This document shows positions 42,851 to 55,200 of a stretch of DNA of 64,000 nucleotides, piece by piece. The notes beneath the pieces were generated by a model, which worked only from the letters and a program-made list of their open reading frames with translations, had not been told where the DNA came from and searched no databases. The position numbers and the translations under genes were made by a program. The DNA is from Pteria penguin (taxonomy: Eukaryota > Mollusca > Bivalvia > Pterioida > Pteriidae), in NCBI GenBank assembly GCA_035048485.1, contig CM068588.1:2604001-2668000 (forward strand), in the 5' to 3' direction. Each line of letters begins with the position of its first letter. Within the stretch, counting starts at the first letter, position 1.

Positions 42851-44954
42851 AAACATATAGTAGATGATATGGCTAGTAATTTTAAAAGTACATTTCCATA
42901 CTAAATGCAGGCTAATCCGTACGTCTGATAAACTAGCTATTGCCATGCCTTATGTACTGAATGGGCTAAATGAGCCCAAATATAAACTATTAGCTGAAAA
43001 GGAAGTGATACTGGAGATTTATACGTCTGTGGTCGATCATCATGGTCTTTATATGTTTGCTAATTATCAGTCACATGGCTGTACAATACAAATTTTAAAA
43101 CGTTATTTTGTTTTTAAAATTCTTTGCAGTTTTATCAAACATCCCATTCCGGCCCACACTTTGGTGCTTGCACCAAATTGTTTCTTGTCCATCCTGTTTT
43201 GGGGAGGAGTGTTACAATACAAACAAGAAACCGCTAAAGACGGCGTACATATGTTCGGATTGCAAAGCAAATTCTCAACAAGGTCAAGATCACAAGGCCA
43301 AAAGCCATGGTATCAGTGGAAGCTCTGGTCATAAAGCCTTTCCCCATTGATTCAAAATATATAGCCAAAATTAAAGTTTTTTAAAAGTAGGTCAAAGTCC
43401 AAGATCGAGATCACGGGGTCAAAAGTAATGGTATACTTTGAAAACTCTGGTCATAAGGAACCTATGCTTGAAGCATTATGTTTATACTCCTCCTAGTGCT
43501 GATGCCGGGTACTTTGCTTAAACCAGAAACTTAACCGAAATGTTGACGGACTGACAGACAGGTCGACAAACGGACATCGCTAATTTGTAGATCGGTTTCC
43601 CTTTGTAATCCAACCAATAAATCGAAAATTTATAAATTAATATATTTCATGTGAAGTAAGTCATTGTTTTTCATGATCAGAACCTATTTCTGTTATTCTT
43701 TAGCAATTCCGATAATTGGGTACGGTTCCACTAGTTCGATGAACCGCTCTTCATTAATTCCAAAATAAATTCGCGTTGGACGATACTTCCGGCAAAAGAA
43801 ATTTGGTAAGACGCAAATGTATTTTATAATTAAAAACGTTTTATTGAATGCATTTTTGTTACAGTCAATAGAGACATGTCGGAATGAATACCTTAGTGAC
43901 AATCTGCAATGTCATGAAGTACGAACTTAACATCCGAATTTGTTCTGATCGGTTTCAAGTAAACGATGGATAATGTTAGGTTACAGATGATCCGTTCACA
44001 AGACATTACGGGCATCCAACGAAGTGACTCCCAGATGAAGCGGATCTGATGGTCCAGACCGAATGTCGTACTTAACTTAAATAATTTAATTTCAACTCTA
44101 TCGACGATTTTGATTGGTCATAAAATTGATGTTATTTCTGTATAATGAACTCTTTCCTCAGAGAAACGCCCACTATTACTTAAACTACTTATGGGTATAA
44201 AAAAAAGTATGGCAGCCATCGCCAGTGATGCATTTGGAATAAATAAAAGCAATTTCCAACTTTTAAGACTCTTTTTATTTTCTGAAGTAAAATGTACATG
44301 GTGCACATCCAAGTTGTGAAAAATTCCATATTCGAGCAGCGACACATCATGTAAATGAGTGCGGAGTGGCCATTGTAACAAAGCCTCCGTTGCTGTGCGC
44401 AAATTACAATCGTGCTTGTTCCGAGACACAAAAAGAAACAAACCAGTGAAACAATAACTTCTATTTAGACAGTTGGAAATCCTTCAGAGCTCGCTGTCAT
44501 GCCATACCATAATATTGCAGCACAGGCCTCATCAAGGCAAATTCCACAGTGCCTCTGGCTCTTATGCCTTTCTTACCAGGAAATGATTCTGTTGTGACTG
44601 CTTCAGATTCACTAAATTCCATGCCAGCAGGATTTAATTATGTTTAACCCTAACACTTCTTTCACGTACAAACTGCACATTTAACTTATATACAAATCAA
44701 GAATTACGCTTTGACTTCTGAGTACACTGCTGACATGACTGTGAACTTACACGTTTTTTGAAGTCGACGGTTGAGGCTGGCAGTTGTTGAGGTGGGAGAT
44801 TGTTGAGGTTGGTGGTTTTTGATGTCAGCAGTTGCCATGCATGGGCAATCAGCTGATACACATTAATGTGCACTAAATTTGAAATTATTTATTCATTTAA
44901 CAAATAAATCATACTTTCAAGAGTTTGGTATTTATACTTATTTTTTAAATAAAT
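42851..44954. other. Region between the CYYR1-like and BTB-ZF genes
   Basis: The two genes are divergent here, so the missing first exons of both may lie in 37.7-48.2 kb. Apart from the modular repeat at 43.3 kb, no exon is certain. A short minus-strand frame at 44751-44838 is discussed as a finding. Confidence 0.4.
43262..43600 (+). repeat. Modular dispersed repeat (GGTCAAGGTCA type)
   Basis: Two units of about 120 bp, each with AGATCACRRGGYCAAAAG and GAARRCTCTGGTCATAAG. It ends in ACGGACTGACAGACAGGTCG. Confidence 0.5.
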
Positions 44955-45130
44955 TATAAGGAATGTTACTATAATTTTTCACTGTTACATGTATACAGAT
45001 ACATGTATGAAGGATTTTTAACTGATGCACAAATGTGGTATAATTCACTGTGCGACTTATGCCGTTTGTACATCGGTCACAAATCCTTCATATCTGTATA
45101 ACAGTAAAAAATCATAGAAACATTCCTTAA
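44955..45130. mobile_element. Small foldback element
   Basis: TAAGGAATGTT...TTCACTGTTA...ATGAAGGATTT in the left arm matches the reverse complement of the right arm ending AACATTCCTTAA. The arms are about 65 bases. Confidence 0.6.
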
Positions 45131-45519
45131 ATAAAGAGTGGTATTGGTAGAATAAGAAGAAAAGTGTCAAAACTGCTAATGAAGGTGGACATTACATTAG
45201 AAGAAAGACAAGTGAAGATAGACAAGATATCATATTAGAAAAGCACAATGATCATGTGATATGTGATATCATGTGATATCTCAAAAACCATAATAAAAAG
45301 GATAGTCTAGCCCTTGTGATATTAATGAAGACATGCTTGGAAAACAAGAACTTTTTAGTAATACATACAAATAATCATTTTTACTTTTGATTTCCACAGT
45401 TTCAGTCTTGAGTATTGAATAGACATAAGTTGTCGAATTATGCATATGGTACACCAAATTTACACATTCAGACTGTATATGTTCTGATAAATTATATTAA
45501 GTTGTTAGTGGATTGATAG

Positions 45520-46945
45520 TTCGTGAGGATAGTCCCTGAGGGTTATCACAAACCCATTATTAGTGGATTGATAGTCCCTGAGGGTTATCACAAACCCATT
45601 ATTAGTGGATTGATAGTCCCTGAGGGTTATCACAAACCCATTATAAGTGGATTGATAGTCCCTGAGGGTTATCACAAACCCATTGTTAGTGGATTGATAG
45701 TCCCTGAGGGTTATCACAAACCCATTATTAGTGGATTGATAGTCCCTGAGGGTTATCACAAACCCATTATTAGTGGATTGATAGTCCCTGAGGGTTATCA
45801 CAAACCCATTATAAGTGGATTGATAGTCCCTGAGGGTTATCACAAACCCATTGTTAGTGGATTGATAGTCCCTGAGGGTTATCACAAACCCATTATTAGT
45901 GGATTGATAGTCCCTGAGGGTTATCACAAACCCATTATTAGTGGATTGATAGTCCCTGAGGGTTATCACAAACCCATTATTAGTGGATTGATAGTCCCTG
46001 AGGGTTATCACAAACCCATTGTTAGTGGATCAATAGTCCCTGAGGGTTATCACAAACCCATTATTAGTGGATTGATAGTCCCTGAGGGTTATCACAAACC
46101 CATTATTAGTGGATTGATAGTCCCTGAGGGTTATCACAAACCCATTGTTAGTGGATTGATAGTCCCTGAGGGTTATCACAAACCCATTATTAGTGGATTG
46201 ATAGTCCCTGAGGGTTATCACAAACCCATTATAAGTGGATTGATAGTCCCTGAGGGTTATCACAAACCCATTGTTAGTGGATTGATAGTCCCTGAGGGTT
46301 ATCACAAACCCATTATTAGTGGATTGATAGTCCCTGAGGGTTATCACAAACCCATTATTAGTGGATTGATAGTCCCTGAGGGTTATCACAAACCCATTAT
46401 TAGTGGATTGATAGTCCCTGAGGGTTATCACAAACCCATTGTTAGTGGATCAATAGTCCCTGAGGGTTATCACAAACCCATTATTAGTGGATTGATAGTC
46501 CCTGAGGGTTATCACAAACCCATTATTAGTGGATTGATAGTCCCTGAGGGTTATCACAAACCCATTGTTAGTGGATTGATAGTCCCTGAGGGTTATCACA
46601 AACCCATTATTAGTGGATTGATAGTCCCTGAGGGTTATCACAAACCCATTATAAGTGGATTGATAGTCCCTGAGGGTTATCACAAACCCATTGTTAGTGG
46701 ATTGATAGTCCCTGAGGGTTATCACAAACCCATTATTAGTGGATTGATAGTCCCTGAGGGTTATCACAAACCCATTATTAGTGGATTGATAGTCCCTGAG
46801 GGTTATCACAAACCCATTATTAGTGGATTGATAGTCCCTGAGGGTTATCACAAACCCATTGTTAGTGGATTGATAGTCCCTGAGGGTTATCACAAACCCA
46901 TTATTAGTGGATTGATAGTCCCTGAGGGTTATCACAAACCGATCT
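45520..46945. repeat. 42-bp minisatellite, 34 copies, with 420-bp higher-order repeat
   Basis: The unit contains GATAGTCCCTGAGGGTTATC and ACAAACCCATTATTAGTG. The frame stays open for 479 codons (14-residue repeat IVPEGYHKPIISGL) and also on the other strand. Marker variants (GGATCAATAG at 46028 and 46448) are exactly 420 bp apart, and the ten units between them repeat in the same order. Confidence 0.94.
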
Positions 46946-48243
46946 ATCATAGAGACTCATAATGACGTCTGATGATCATGTGATTACCAAATATAAATCT
47001 TGAGGTGTTTTTTCAACTTCCTTGATTGACTGATTCAGATATTTTTTCATTGTTATGTATAGGCAAAAACAAATATTACTCAATATTTTTCTTTAATCGC
47101 AGACATTTTCTCTTCATATTTGAAATAAAATATATTGGATACATAATCCCTTGAATGAAGCAAAGAAATTGAAACCTTTCTGATAAAAAGACATAGAAAA
47201 TCTGTATTTGCAATATTCCTGGAAAACTTGGAGCTTTATGACTAAATTAGAGTTATCTTTCTTATCATCAGCTGCATTTGTTAAGAAGAACTCTTAAGTA
47301 CAGGTGATATAAAATTTTGCGAGCTGGGTATGTCCTTAAATGCTTCTGTACTGACTCTAAATATATACTCCTCCAATTCTCTGTGATGAAAGTTTGTAAA
47401 TTATTCTAAAATTAAGAAATATCTCCCCCAAGCACAACTCTGTCCATTGAATCATTGGTTTTTTGGCTCTTACGTAGGGTTAGGTCAATTTAGTAATAAT
47501 TTTGTTTTTCATATATTTTTACTTCAGATTTCCTCAGATTTTGGCATCTCTGAAGAGCCATAAAATGCTGAAATGTGCATCAAAATGACTTGCGTCAGGA
47601 AATTGTTTTGCTACATTTTTGAGCTGTAACTTCTTTTTTTCCAACTTCCTTAACATTCCCAGCCTGATGAAGTTGAAATTTTGTATAATTGTATACAATT
47701 TACCTGCATGTTTGAATTTGTATTTCCGATTCTTTCAAATTTAAAACTGCAAAAAATGTCGAGATCAACATTGTCAGTACTCACATTCCTTTATTAAGAG
47801 TATCCTTTTAGAAAGACCAAAAGCCATAAGTTGTACTGCCCATTTACAGAATGTTCAGGCTACAGTACAGTCCAAGTGTGTGGTAATTTTTCCACCCATC
47901 ACAGTGAACCACATCCAGGGGTAATTTCAAGAATTACACAATACACAGTGTAATTAACAAAGGTGTGAATAAGCATAAGTAAATTTCCACCAAGGTTCCC
48001 ACTGTGATTTTAGTGTTTTTCCCACTGTGTTTTGTGCAGTTTCTGCAAAACACCTGAATTGTACTGTAGCTAAAATCAAATTTTATTTTTCATTCAATGC
48101 TTACTCACTTTTGAAGTAATCTTTTTTAATATATGCTTATGAAAATATTTTGAAAAAAACATCCTAAGATAAATGATTATGTTGAGAATGACTGTAGTCC
48201 TATCCACTCATTTTGTAGTTAATGTGATTTATTTCTATTGCAG
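46946..48243. other. Upstream flank or intron of the BTB-ZF gene
   Basis: AT-rich with no repeats I recognise. It ends with the polypyrimidine tract and acceptor at 48243. Confidence 0.5.
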
Positions 48244-49292
48244 AGTTATTGTTCTTGCTTTCCCTCTTCACCTGGATTTCACAGATGAAAGACAAATGGA
48301 TGTTCTATCGATTTTAGATCATTTTAGGAAAGCAGGAAAGTATTGTGATGCCACTGTATCTGTTGGTGATCGACATTTTCCTCTTCATCGCAACATGCTT
48401 GCTGCATATAGTCCAGTGTGGGATCTGGAAGTTCTTCAACATTCTGGACAGGGTCATGTAAATATTATATTTGATAAGAACCGTTCCTCAAATCCGGAAG
48501 TTATGAGCCAGATAATAGATTTCATGTATACTGGTGACATATGTATTACCCAAGATAACATTGATTTTATTTGTAGAATGTCCTGTTCATTACAGATTCT
48601 TAATCTAGCAAATAAAATCAAGGACTATTTTGTCCAAGAATTAAATGATAGTCCTCAGAACTTCATACCCATAATTAAAATTGCCATGAAATTTAAAGAT
48701 TTAAGATTGAAGGAGGAATGTGTATCATTTCTTCAAATTCATTTAGATTCTGTTACTGTCCAGGAAGAGTTTATTCACATGAGTGTGATATTTTTAGACA
48801 CGCTATTAAATTTCTTTTCCGATTTGTTACTACCCATGGAGGTACTCTATCTCCTGTTGAGTTGGATGACACAGGATTTAAAACACCGTGAATGCTATAT
48901 GAAAACGTTGATCGTACGCCATATAAAATGCACAGAAATCACCATGGAAATGTATCGTGAAATTAAGCATTTTGAAAGGATATTTAACTTCACGAAGTTT
49001 TTAAGTCTATCATTTCTTCAAGTGCTTCTTCACCAAAATATATTACTAGGACCTTTGTCAGAAGACCTCTTTACTTTACGACAGTCCTTGACCTTGGAGG
49101 AGTATGCAAGTGTTGGAACTGGAAGCGTAGATATTAGCGATGTAGATGACAATTGTGATAGTCTTTCTACTTTTGACCCTATCACATTTCATGTCCTTGG
49201 TGATGATGCAAAAAATTCAGAATATTCCAATCAAGAAACATTTGCTGCAGAAACTGATACAGTGACTGAATGTTCACATCAAGTCCATACAG
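48244..49292 (+). CDS. BTB-ZF exon with BTB and BACK domains
   Basis: Starts after acceptor TTTCTATTGCAG at 48243 and ends at ACAG before donor GTATGC, phase 1. The open frame reaches upstream through the acceptor to an ATG at 48173, but that part reads through the polypyrimidine tract and is probably intron. The BTB core shows conserved positions (CDATVSV, PLHRNMLAAYSPVW, QIIDFMYTGDI), then helical sequence typical of BACK. Confidence 0.85.
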
Positions 49293-52200
49293 GTATGCAG
49301 TGGAATTTAATATTAAATCATCATGTCATTTTGGAAACCCAAGTTACCGGTACATGCATAAAGACATTGTAATGTACACAGGGGGTCTGTTGCAAATGTA
49401 TAAATTTCTCTGCAATGCACGCGGCAGATGCCATCACCTTAAATGTGAAAAAATTGTGGAGTGAATTGTGGAGAAACAATAATCAGTCATATTTTGTTTA
49501 TCAAGCATATCATTGTAACTTCAAATGCATGTCAGTACCACAGGCGATTGACTTGCTTGCATTCATGCTGTGCTATATGTTTGGCACATGATTGACTCAC
49601 CTGAGGCGAGTACTACTAAAGATCATAAATAATCTGGTCTCAAGCATTAAAAGGAGAAGTATATTAGACCAAACATGTTTGGAAATAGAGAATCTGTCTT
49701 TATTGTTTTTACCAGTCCATATTCCATAGAATCATATTGTCATGCAGTTAGTATTCTCTGTCCTATTTATAATGTTTTCATTGCAAATATAACTCGAGAA
49801 AAAATAAAATATAGTTTTGTGTCCTTCTTCCTGGTTAACAGGTAAGATAGGTAGATTGATAATAGTTTTATTTCCTGTCTCCATTTTCTTAAAATTTATC
49901 TTTTCCTGTTGAAAAATAGATAAAAACACATTACACTGGAGCCATAAGTGCTCTAGGGTTGGGGTAAAAATAAGGCACTGTAGATTGGAAGGTAGAAAAG
50001 AGGCCATATTTTTCTATTGGGGAAGGGGTAAAGGGGAGACTTACCTCTAATCTCATTACAACTTGATCCATCACACTCCTTAGTTTTGTCATGTTCACTG
50101 TGGTACAGCAAACATGATAAAACTGAAGGAGCTTGATAGATCAAGTTTTAATGAGATAGGACTTGTGAAATTTTATCTTTGAGAGATGTTCTAGAGAAAT
50201 TATTGTGAAGCAATTTGCAAATAACACATAACTGTGAATAGCATTTGTTTTATAGATATTAACATATTATCATGTGCTTGCTTGTAGATCATTTATTTAA
50301 TAAATGCATCTTTTTGATGCCCCCGCCAGGTATGGCAGGGGGCATTAAGTGTTTCCTTTGTCCGTCCTTCTGTTTTTGTCCTTCCGTCACACATTGGTTT
50401 CTGGATGATAACTCAAGTACCTTTCATCATATTAAAACCAAATTTGGATATATGTTTTCTTATCAAGAGAGGAAGAACCCTATTGATTTTGGGGTCAAAG
50501 GTCAAGGTAATAGCTTACAATAATAAACTGTAATTATTGGTTTCTGGATGATAATTCAAGTACCTTTGATCATATTAAAACTTAATTTGTAGATATGCTT
50601 ACTTATCAAGAGAGCAAGATTGGTTGATTCCTATTGATTTTAAAATAGACTTATTATTGGTTTCTGGATGATAACTGAAGTACATGTACATTTCATCACA
50701 TTAAAACCAAATCTGGATATATGCTTACTTATCAAGAGAGGAAGAACCCTATTGATTTTGGGGTCAAAGGTTAAGGTCACAGCTGATAGAAAATAGTTTA
50801 ATTATTGGTTTCTAGGTGATTTCCATACATTGTCATACATCATTAACTGCTCATCAGAATTTGATCCTATTTCACATATTTTACAGGTAAATTTCTTTTA
50901 AACAGGTAATTTAAAATGTTATCAAAAGGGAAGGATCCCTAGATAGATTTTAAAGTCAATATGTCAGAAGGCAAGGTCACCACTGGTAATATTTATAGGA
51001 GTTAAGGCCCATGACACTTATAATTTAGGAAAGCTTTGTTGCTGCTATGAATTAATCCCACATGAGGGCATATGTTTTACAGACATGCTCTAGTTAATAA
51101 AGTGTTGATAGTAACATACATCATTTCAATAATGCTGTTGTTCTAAATACAGAGAATAACAGTTGCCCATCCAGAGGATTGAAAATGAAGATTTCGGTTC
51201 CTCGTAAAAGGAAAGGAAATCCAAGAAAGTTTAAAAAAGAGACAGAATCAGTAGTGTTGACTACAAATAATGACGATAGCATATCAAAGACCTGGAAAGA
51301 GTTATCTCATCCTCAAGAAACTGAGAAGTCAGCACTAAATTTTCAATTACAAGGAACAGAGAGCTGTGCTTTTGATTCTAAGCAACAAACAGATGAAAAA
51401 TCTTTGCTTAATTCTCAGTTAAATGTAACACAGTTCTCTGCCCATGATTCCAAGCAAGTTACAAATCAGAAATCTGCACTCAATTTCTGGATACCAGTAA
51501 CAGAGTGCTCTGCCTTTGATTCTTTTCCTAAGACTTCAGAAGACATTTGTACTGGTGATGGTCATGTTCCAGCTCCATGCATAGAACCTACACAGGTAAA
51601 ACATAGGTACAAAGTAAAGGAATATATCTATCATTCATACAGCAAATACATGTATAGTATTGGTACACAGTACAGAAATAAATCTATCATGCATGGAACC
51701 TACACACGTAAAGTATAGGTACAAAGTACAGAAATAATACCTATCATGCGTAGAACCCACATGGGTAGAGTATAGGTACACAGTACAGAAATATATCCTA
51801 TCATGCATAGAACGCACATGGGTAGAGTATAGGTACACAGTACAGAAATATTACCTGTCATGCGTAGAACCCACATGGGTAGAGTATAGGTACACAGTAG
51901 AGAAATATTATCTATCATGCGAAGAACCCACATGGGTAGAGTATAGGTACAAAGTACAGAAATAATGTCTATCAAGCGTAGAAGCCACATGGGTAGAGTG
52001 TAGAACCTACATGGGTATAGTATAGGTACAAAGTACAGAAATAATGTCTATCATGCGTAGAACCCACATGGGTAGAGTATAGGTACACAATAGAGAAATA
52101 TCATCTATCATGCATAGAACTGTCACAGGTTTAGTGAAGTGCAGAAATTCATTTATAATGTATATTACCCACACAAATATGAATTGAGTTTTATTCCATA

Positions 52201-55200
52201 CCTGGAAAATACTACTAGAAAGTCCTATATCATTGTACTGAAATCCAGTACACTGCTTTCTTAAGGTAAAATGGCAGCCTTGGAAATTTAATATAAACAC
52301 TTGGTATATAGTTAGTTATGACAAATCTAAATATTTCAGTCAGTGCCATTTAGCTTTTTGATTCTTGTTTTGTATCATGACAACATTATTGCTCTTATAT
52401 GGTGACGGCATCGGCCTGATGTAATACTCAGACATTTAGACCTATCCAGTGGACCCACTCTGAGCAGTGAGGGATCTTTAACCTGCCACGTCGACTATGA
52501 CATGGAATTTTGGTCTTAATGGTCTCATACCTAAGACAGGACACAAACAAGCCACCAGCATGAGTCAAGCATCTAACTGATCAAGCTACATCTTTTTTCA
52601 GTCAATAGCATACCGTTGTAATTATTACAAAGTAGATTATCATGATGACTGTAAAATGACGACCAAAGATGAGTAAAAACTCCCATAGATAAATGTTGAA
52701 AAATAAAACCCAGTATATATTGTGTTGTGCAACCAGTATCTTCTATAATACCATGGGGAATAATCTTGAAGTCCTGTATGAAATTCAAAATCTCTCCAGA
52801 CATTAAGATTCGTTTAAAGTTTATTTTATATTTGTACCCTGTATTATTCAGATAAAGATTTTTTATAGACTCTCACTGTATAGGCATACATCAGTACAGC
52901 ATACATGCAGTGAGGCAGTATTATGTAATGAATGTTTTTTACGCCCCAGGATCGACAGATTGGGGGCATATTGTTTTTAAACTGCCTGTCTGCTTGTTTG
53001 TTTGGTTGTCTGTTAGTTTGTCTGTCTGTTGTCAAATTTAACCTTCGCCATAACTTTTGAAATGGGAAATATACATGTAGAGACTTCATATCTGGCATGC
53101 ATACTCCACTAATAAAGCCCTTTCAAATTACACTGAGGTCATTGACCTCATGTCCTTGACTTGACCTTTGACCTACATTTCAAAATTTGCCTTATTTAGA
53201 CTTTGTTTTCGTCGTGGGCATTCATATTTCACAAACACATCTTGTTCAACAAATGAAGACAACAGATAAGATGTTGCTTTGATATACAAATGAAATTGAT
53301 CATGAATTAACGTCCAATGAATTATGTCAGTATATACCAGTACATTTTTTTCAGGAAAGACAAAAGTATACATGTGAGTTGGAACAAGTAAAGGAAGACG
53401 TGGAAGTTAATGTCTCGGAAGAAAGTAGTGGCTCAAGTCTGCCATTAAAGAAAAAACGAAAGCTGCCAAGTGGAAACAACTCTGGTACAATGATCATTCA
53501 TTACTAAGGTTCAAACCTTTTCAAAAGGAATTTTGTTTTTGGTGTGATTTTCTGTCTATCTATCTGTCCTATAGAAGAGGAAGTATAAACGAAGGCCCAA
53601 TGTCACATGGCCTTCACTTTTTAGGATTGGTTCATTTCATAGGGAGAATTTGTCTGAGGCTATGTACCTGGTATATGCAGCCAAAATTTCAGTGAAAAAA
53701 CCATGGTATAGTCTGGAACACTAAATAGTTATCTTATCTTTTTCTACACTATTCTGAGAATGGTTTCTCACATAAGTAATATTATGTAATATAGTGACAA
53801 AGTCGGTGTGGCCTAGTGGATAGGGTGTTCGGCTCATGGTCGAGAGGTCCCGGGTTTGACTCATGCCCTTGGCACACCGGTGTTCTGTCTTTCGGATGAG
53901 ACAGTAAAAACCGAGGTCCCGTGTCACGGTAGGCGTGGCACGTAAAAGATCCATCACTGCTTTGGGTGGGTCCATTGCAAACGTCTAAATTTGTATGCAA
54001 TGCATCAGGTAGATGCCGTCACCACATACCTGAAATAATAGTGGAGTGATGTAAAACAATATTCAATCAATCAATCAATCAATATGTAATATAATGACAA
54101 GTTTCAAAATCTGAGTGAATATGTATTGTAAATGATTCATATACCTTTACCTTACAGGGATGCCTGTAGAAGGGCCTGCAAATACAGTCCTTAAATCTGG
54201 TCAACCTAAGCGTAAAACTCGGCAGAGATCATGTAGGATGAAATCTGAATCTTTACGGACTGAACCAAAAGTGTTGCAGCAGACGACAGGGGGCGGATAT
54301 TCCTTGACTTGTGAATTCTGCGATTACTCGACATCCACTGCAACTGCATTCTTCAAACATATGCAGAAACATTTTAAAGGTCCACCATATAAGTGTGCTG
54401 ACTGTGATTACTCGAAGGCATCGATACGGGACTTGATGATTCACCGTTATAAACACAGTAGTGAACGCAAGTTTTCCTGCCCGGAGTGTGATCAGAAGTT
54501 TAAATTTCCCACTGGACTGAGTAACCATATGCGGTTACATGGAGGAGAAAGTAAGTCATACAAGTGTCAGAGTGAGTTAAGTGAGTATCAGTGTAACACG
54601 TGGAGGAGAAAGTAAGTCATACAAGTGTCAGAGTGAGTCAAGTGATTATCAGTGTAACACATGGAGGAGAAAGTAAGTCATACAAGTGTCAGAGTGAGTC
54701 AAGTGATTATCAGTGTAACACGTGGAGGACAAAGTAAGTCATACAAGTGTCAGAGTGAGTCAAGTGATTATCAGTGTAACACGTGGAGGAGAAAGTATGT
54801 CATACAAGTGTCAGAGTGAGTCAAGTGAGTATCAGTGTAACACGTGGAGGAGAAAGTAAGTCATACAAGTGTCAGAGTGAGTCAAGTGATTATCAGTGTA
54901 ACACATGGAGGAGAAAGTAAGTCATACAAGTGTCAGAATGAGTTAAGTGATTATCAGTGTAACACATGGAGGAGAAAGTAAGTCATACAAGTGTCAGAAT
55001 GAGTTCAGTGATTATCAGTGTAACACATGGAGGAGAAAGTAAGTCATACAAGTGTCAGAGTGAGTTAAGTGATTATCAGTGTAACACTTGGAGGAGAAAG
55101 TAAGTCATACAAGTGTCAGAGTGAGTTAAGTGATTATCAGTGTAACACGTGGAGGAGAAAGTATGTCATACAAGTGTCAGAGTGAGTCAAGTGATTATCA

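Noticed and set aside
43108..43350. Cys pattern CPSCFGEEC...YICSDC suggesting a zinc-binding domain
   Set aside because: The frame overlaps a modular repeat, lacks splice sites and matches no family I can name.
45523..46962. 479-codon open frame and antisense frames
   Set aside because: Same cause: a 42-bp unit without stops. No sign of selection on the protein.
48173..48243. ATG at 48173 as the start of the BTB-ZF protein
   Set aside because: The frame would translate a polypyrimidine tract ending in TTTCTATTGCAG, a good acceptor, so this part is more likely intron.
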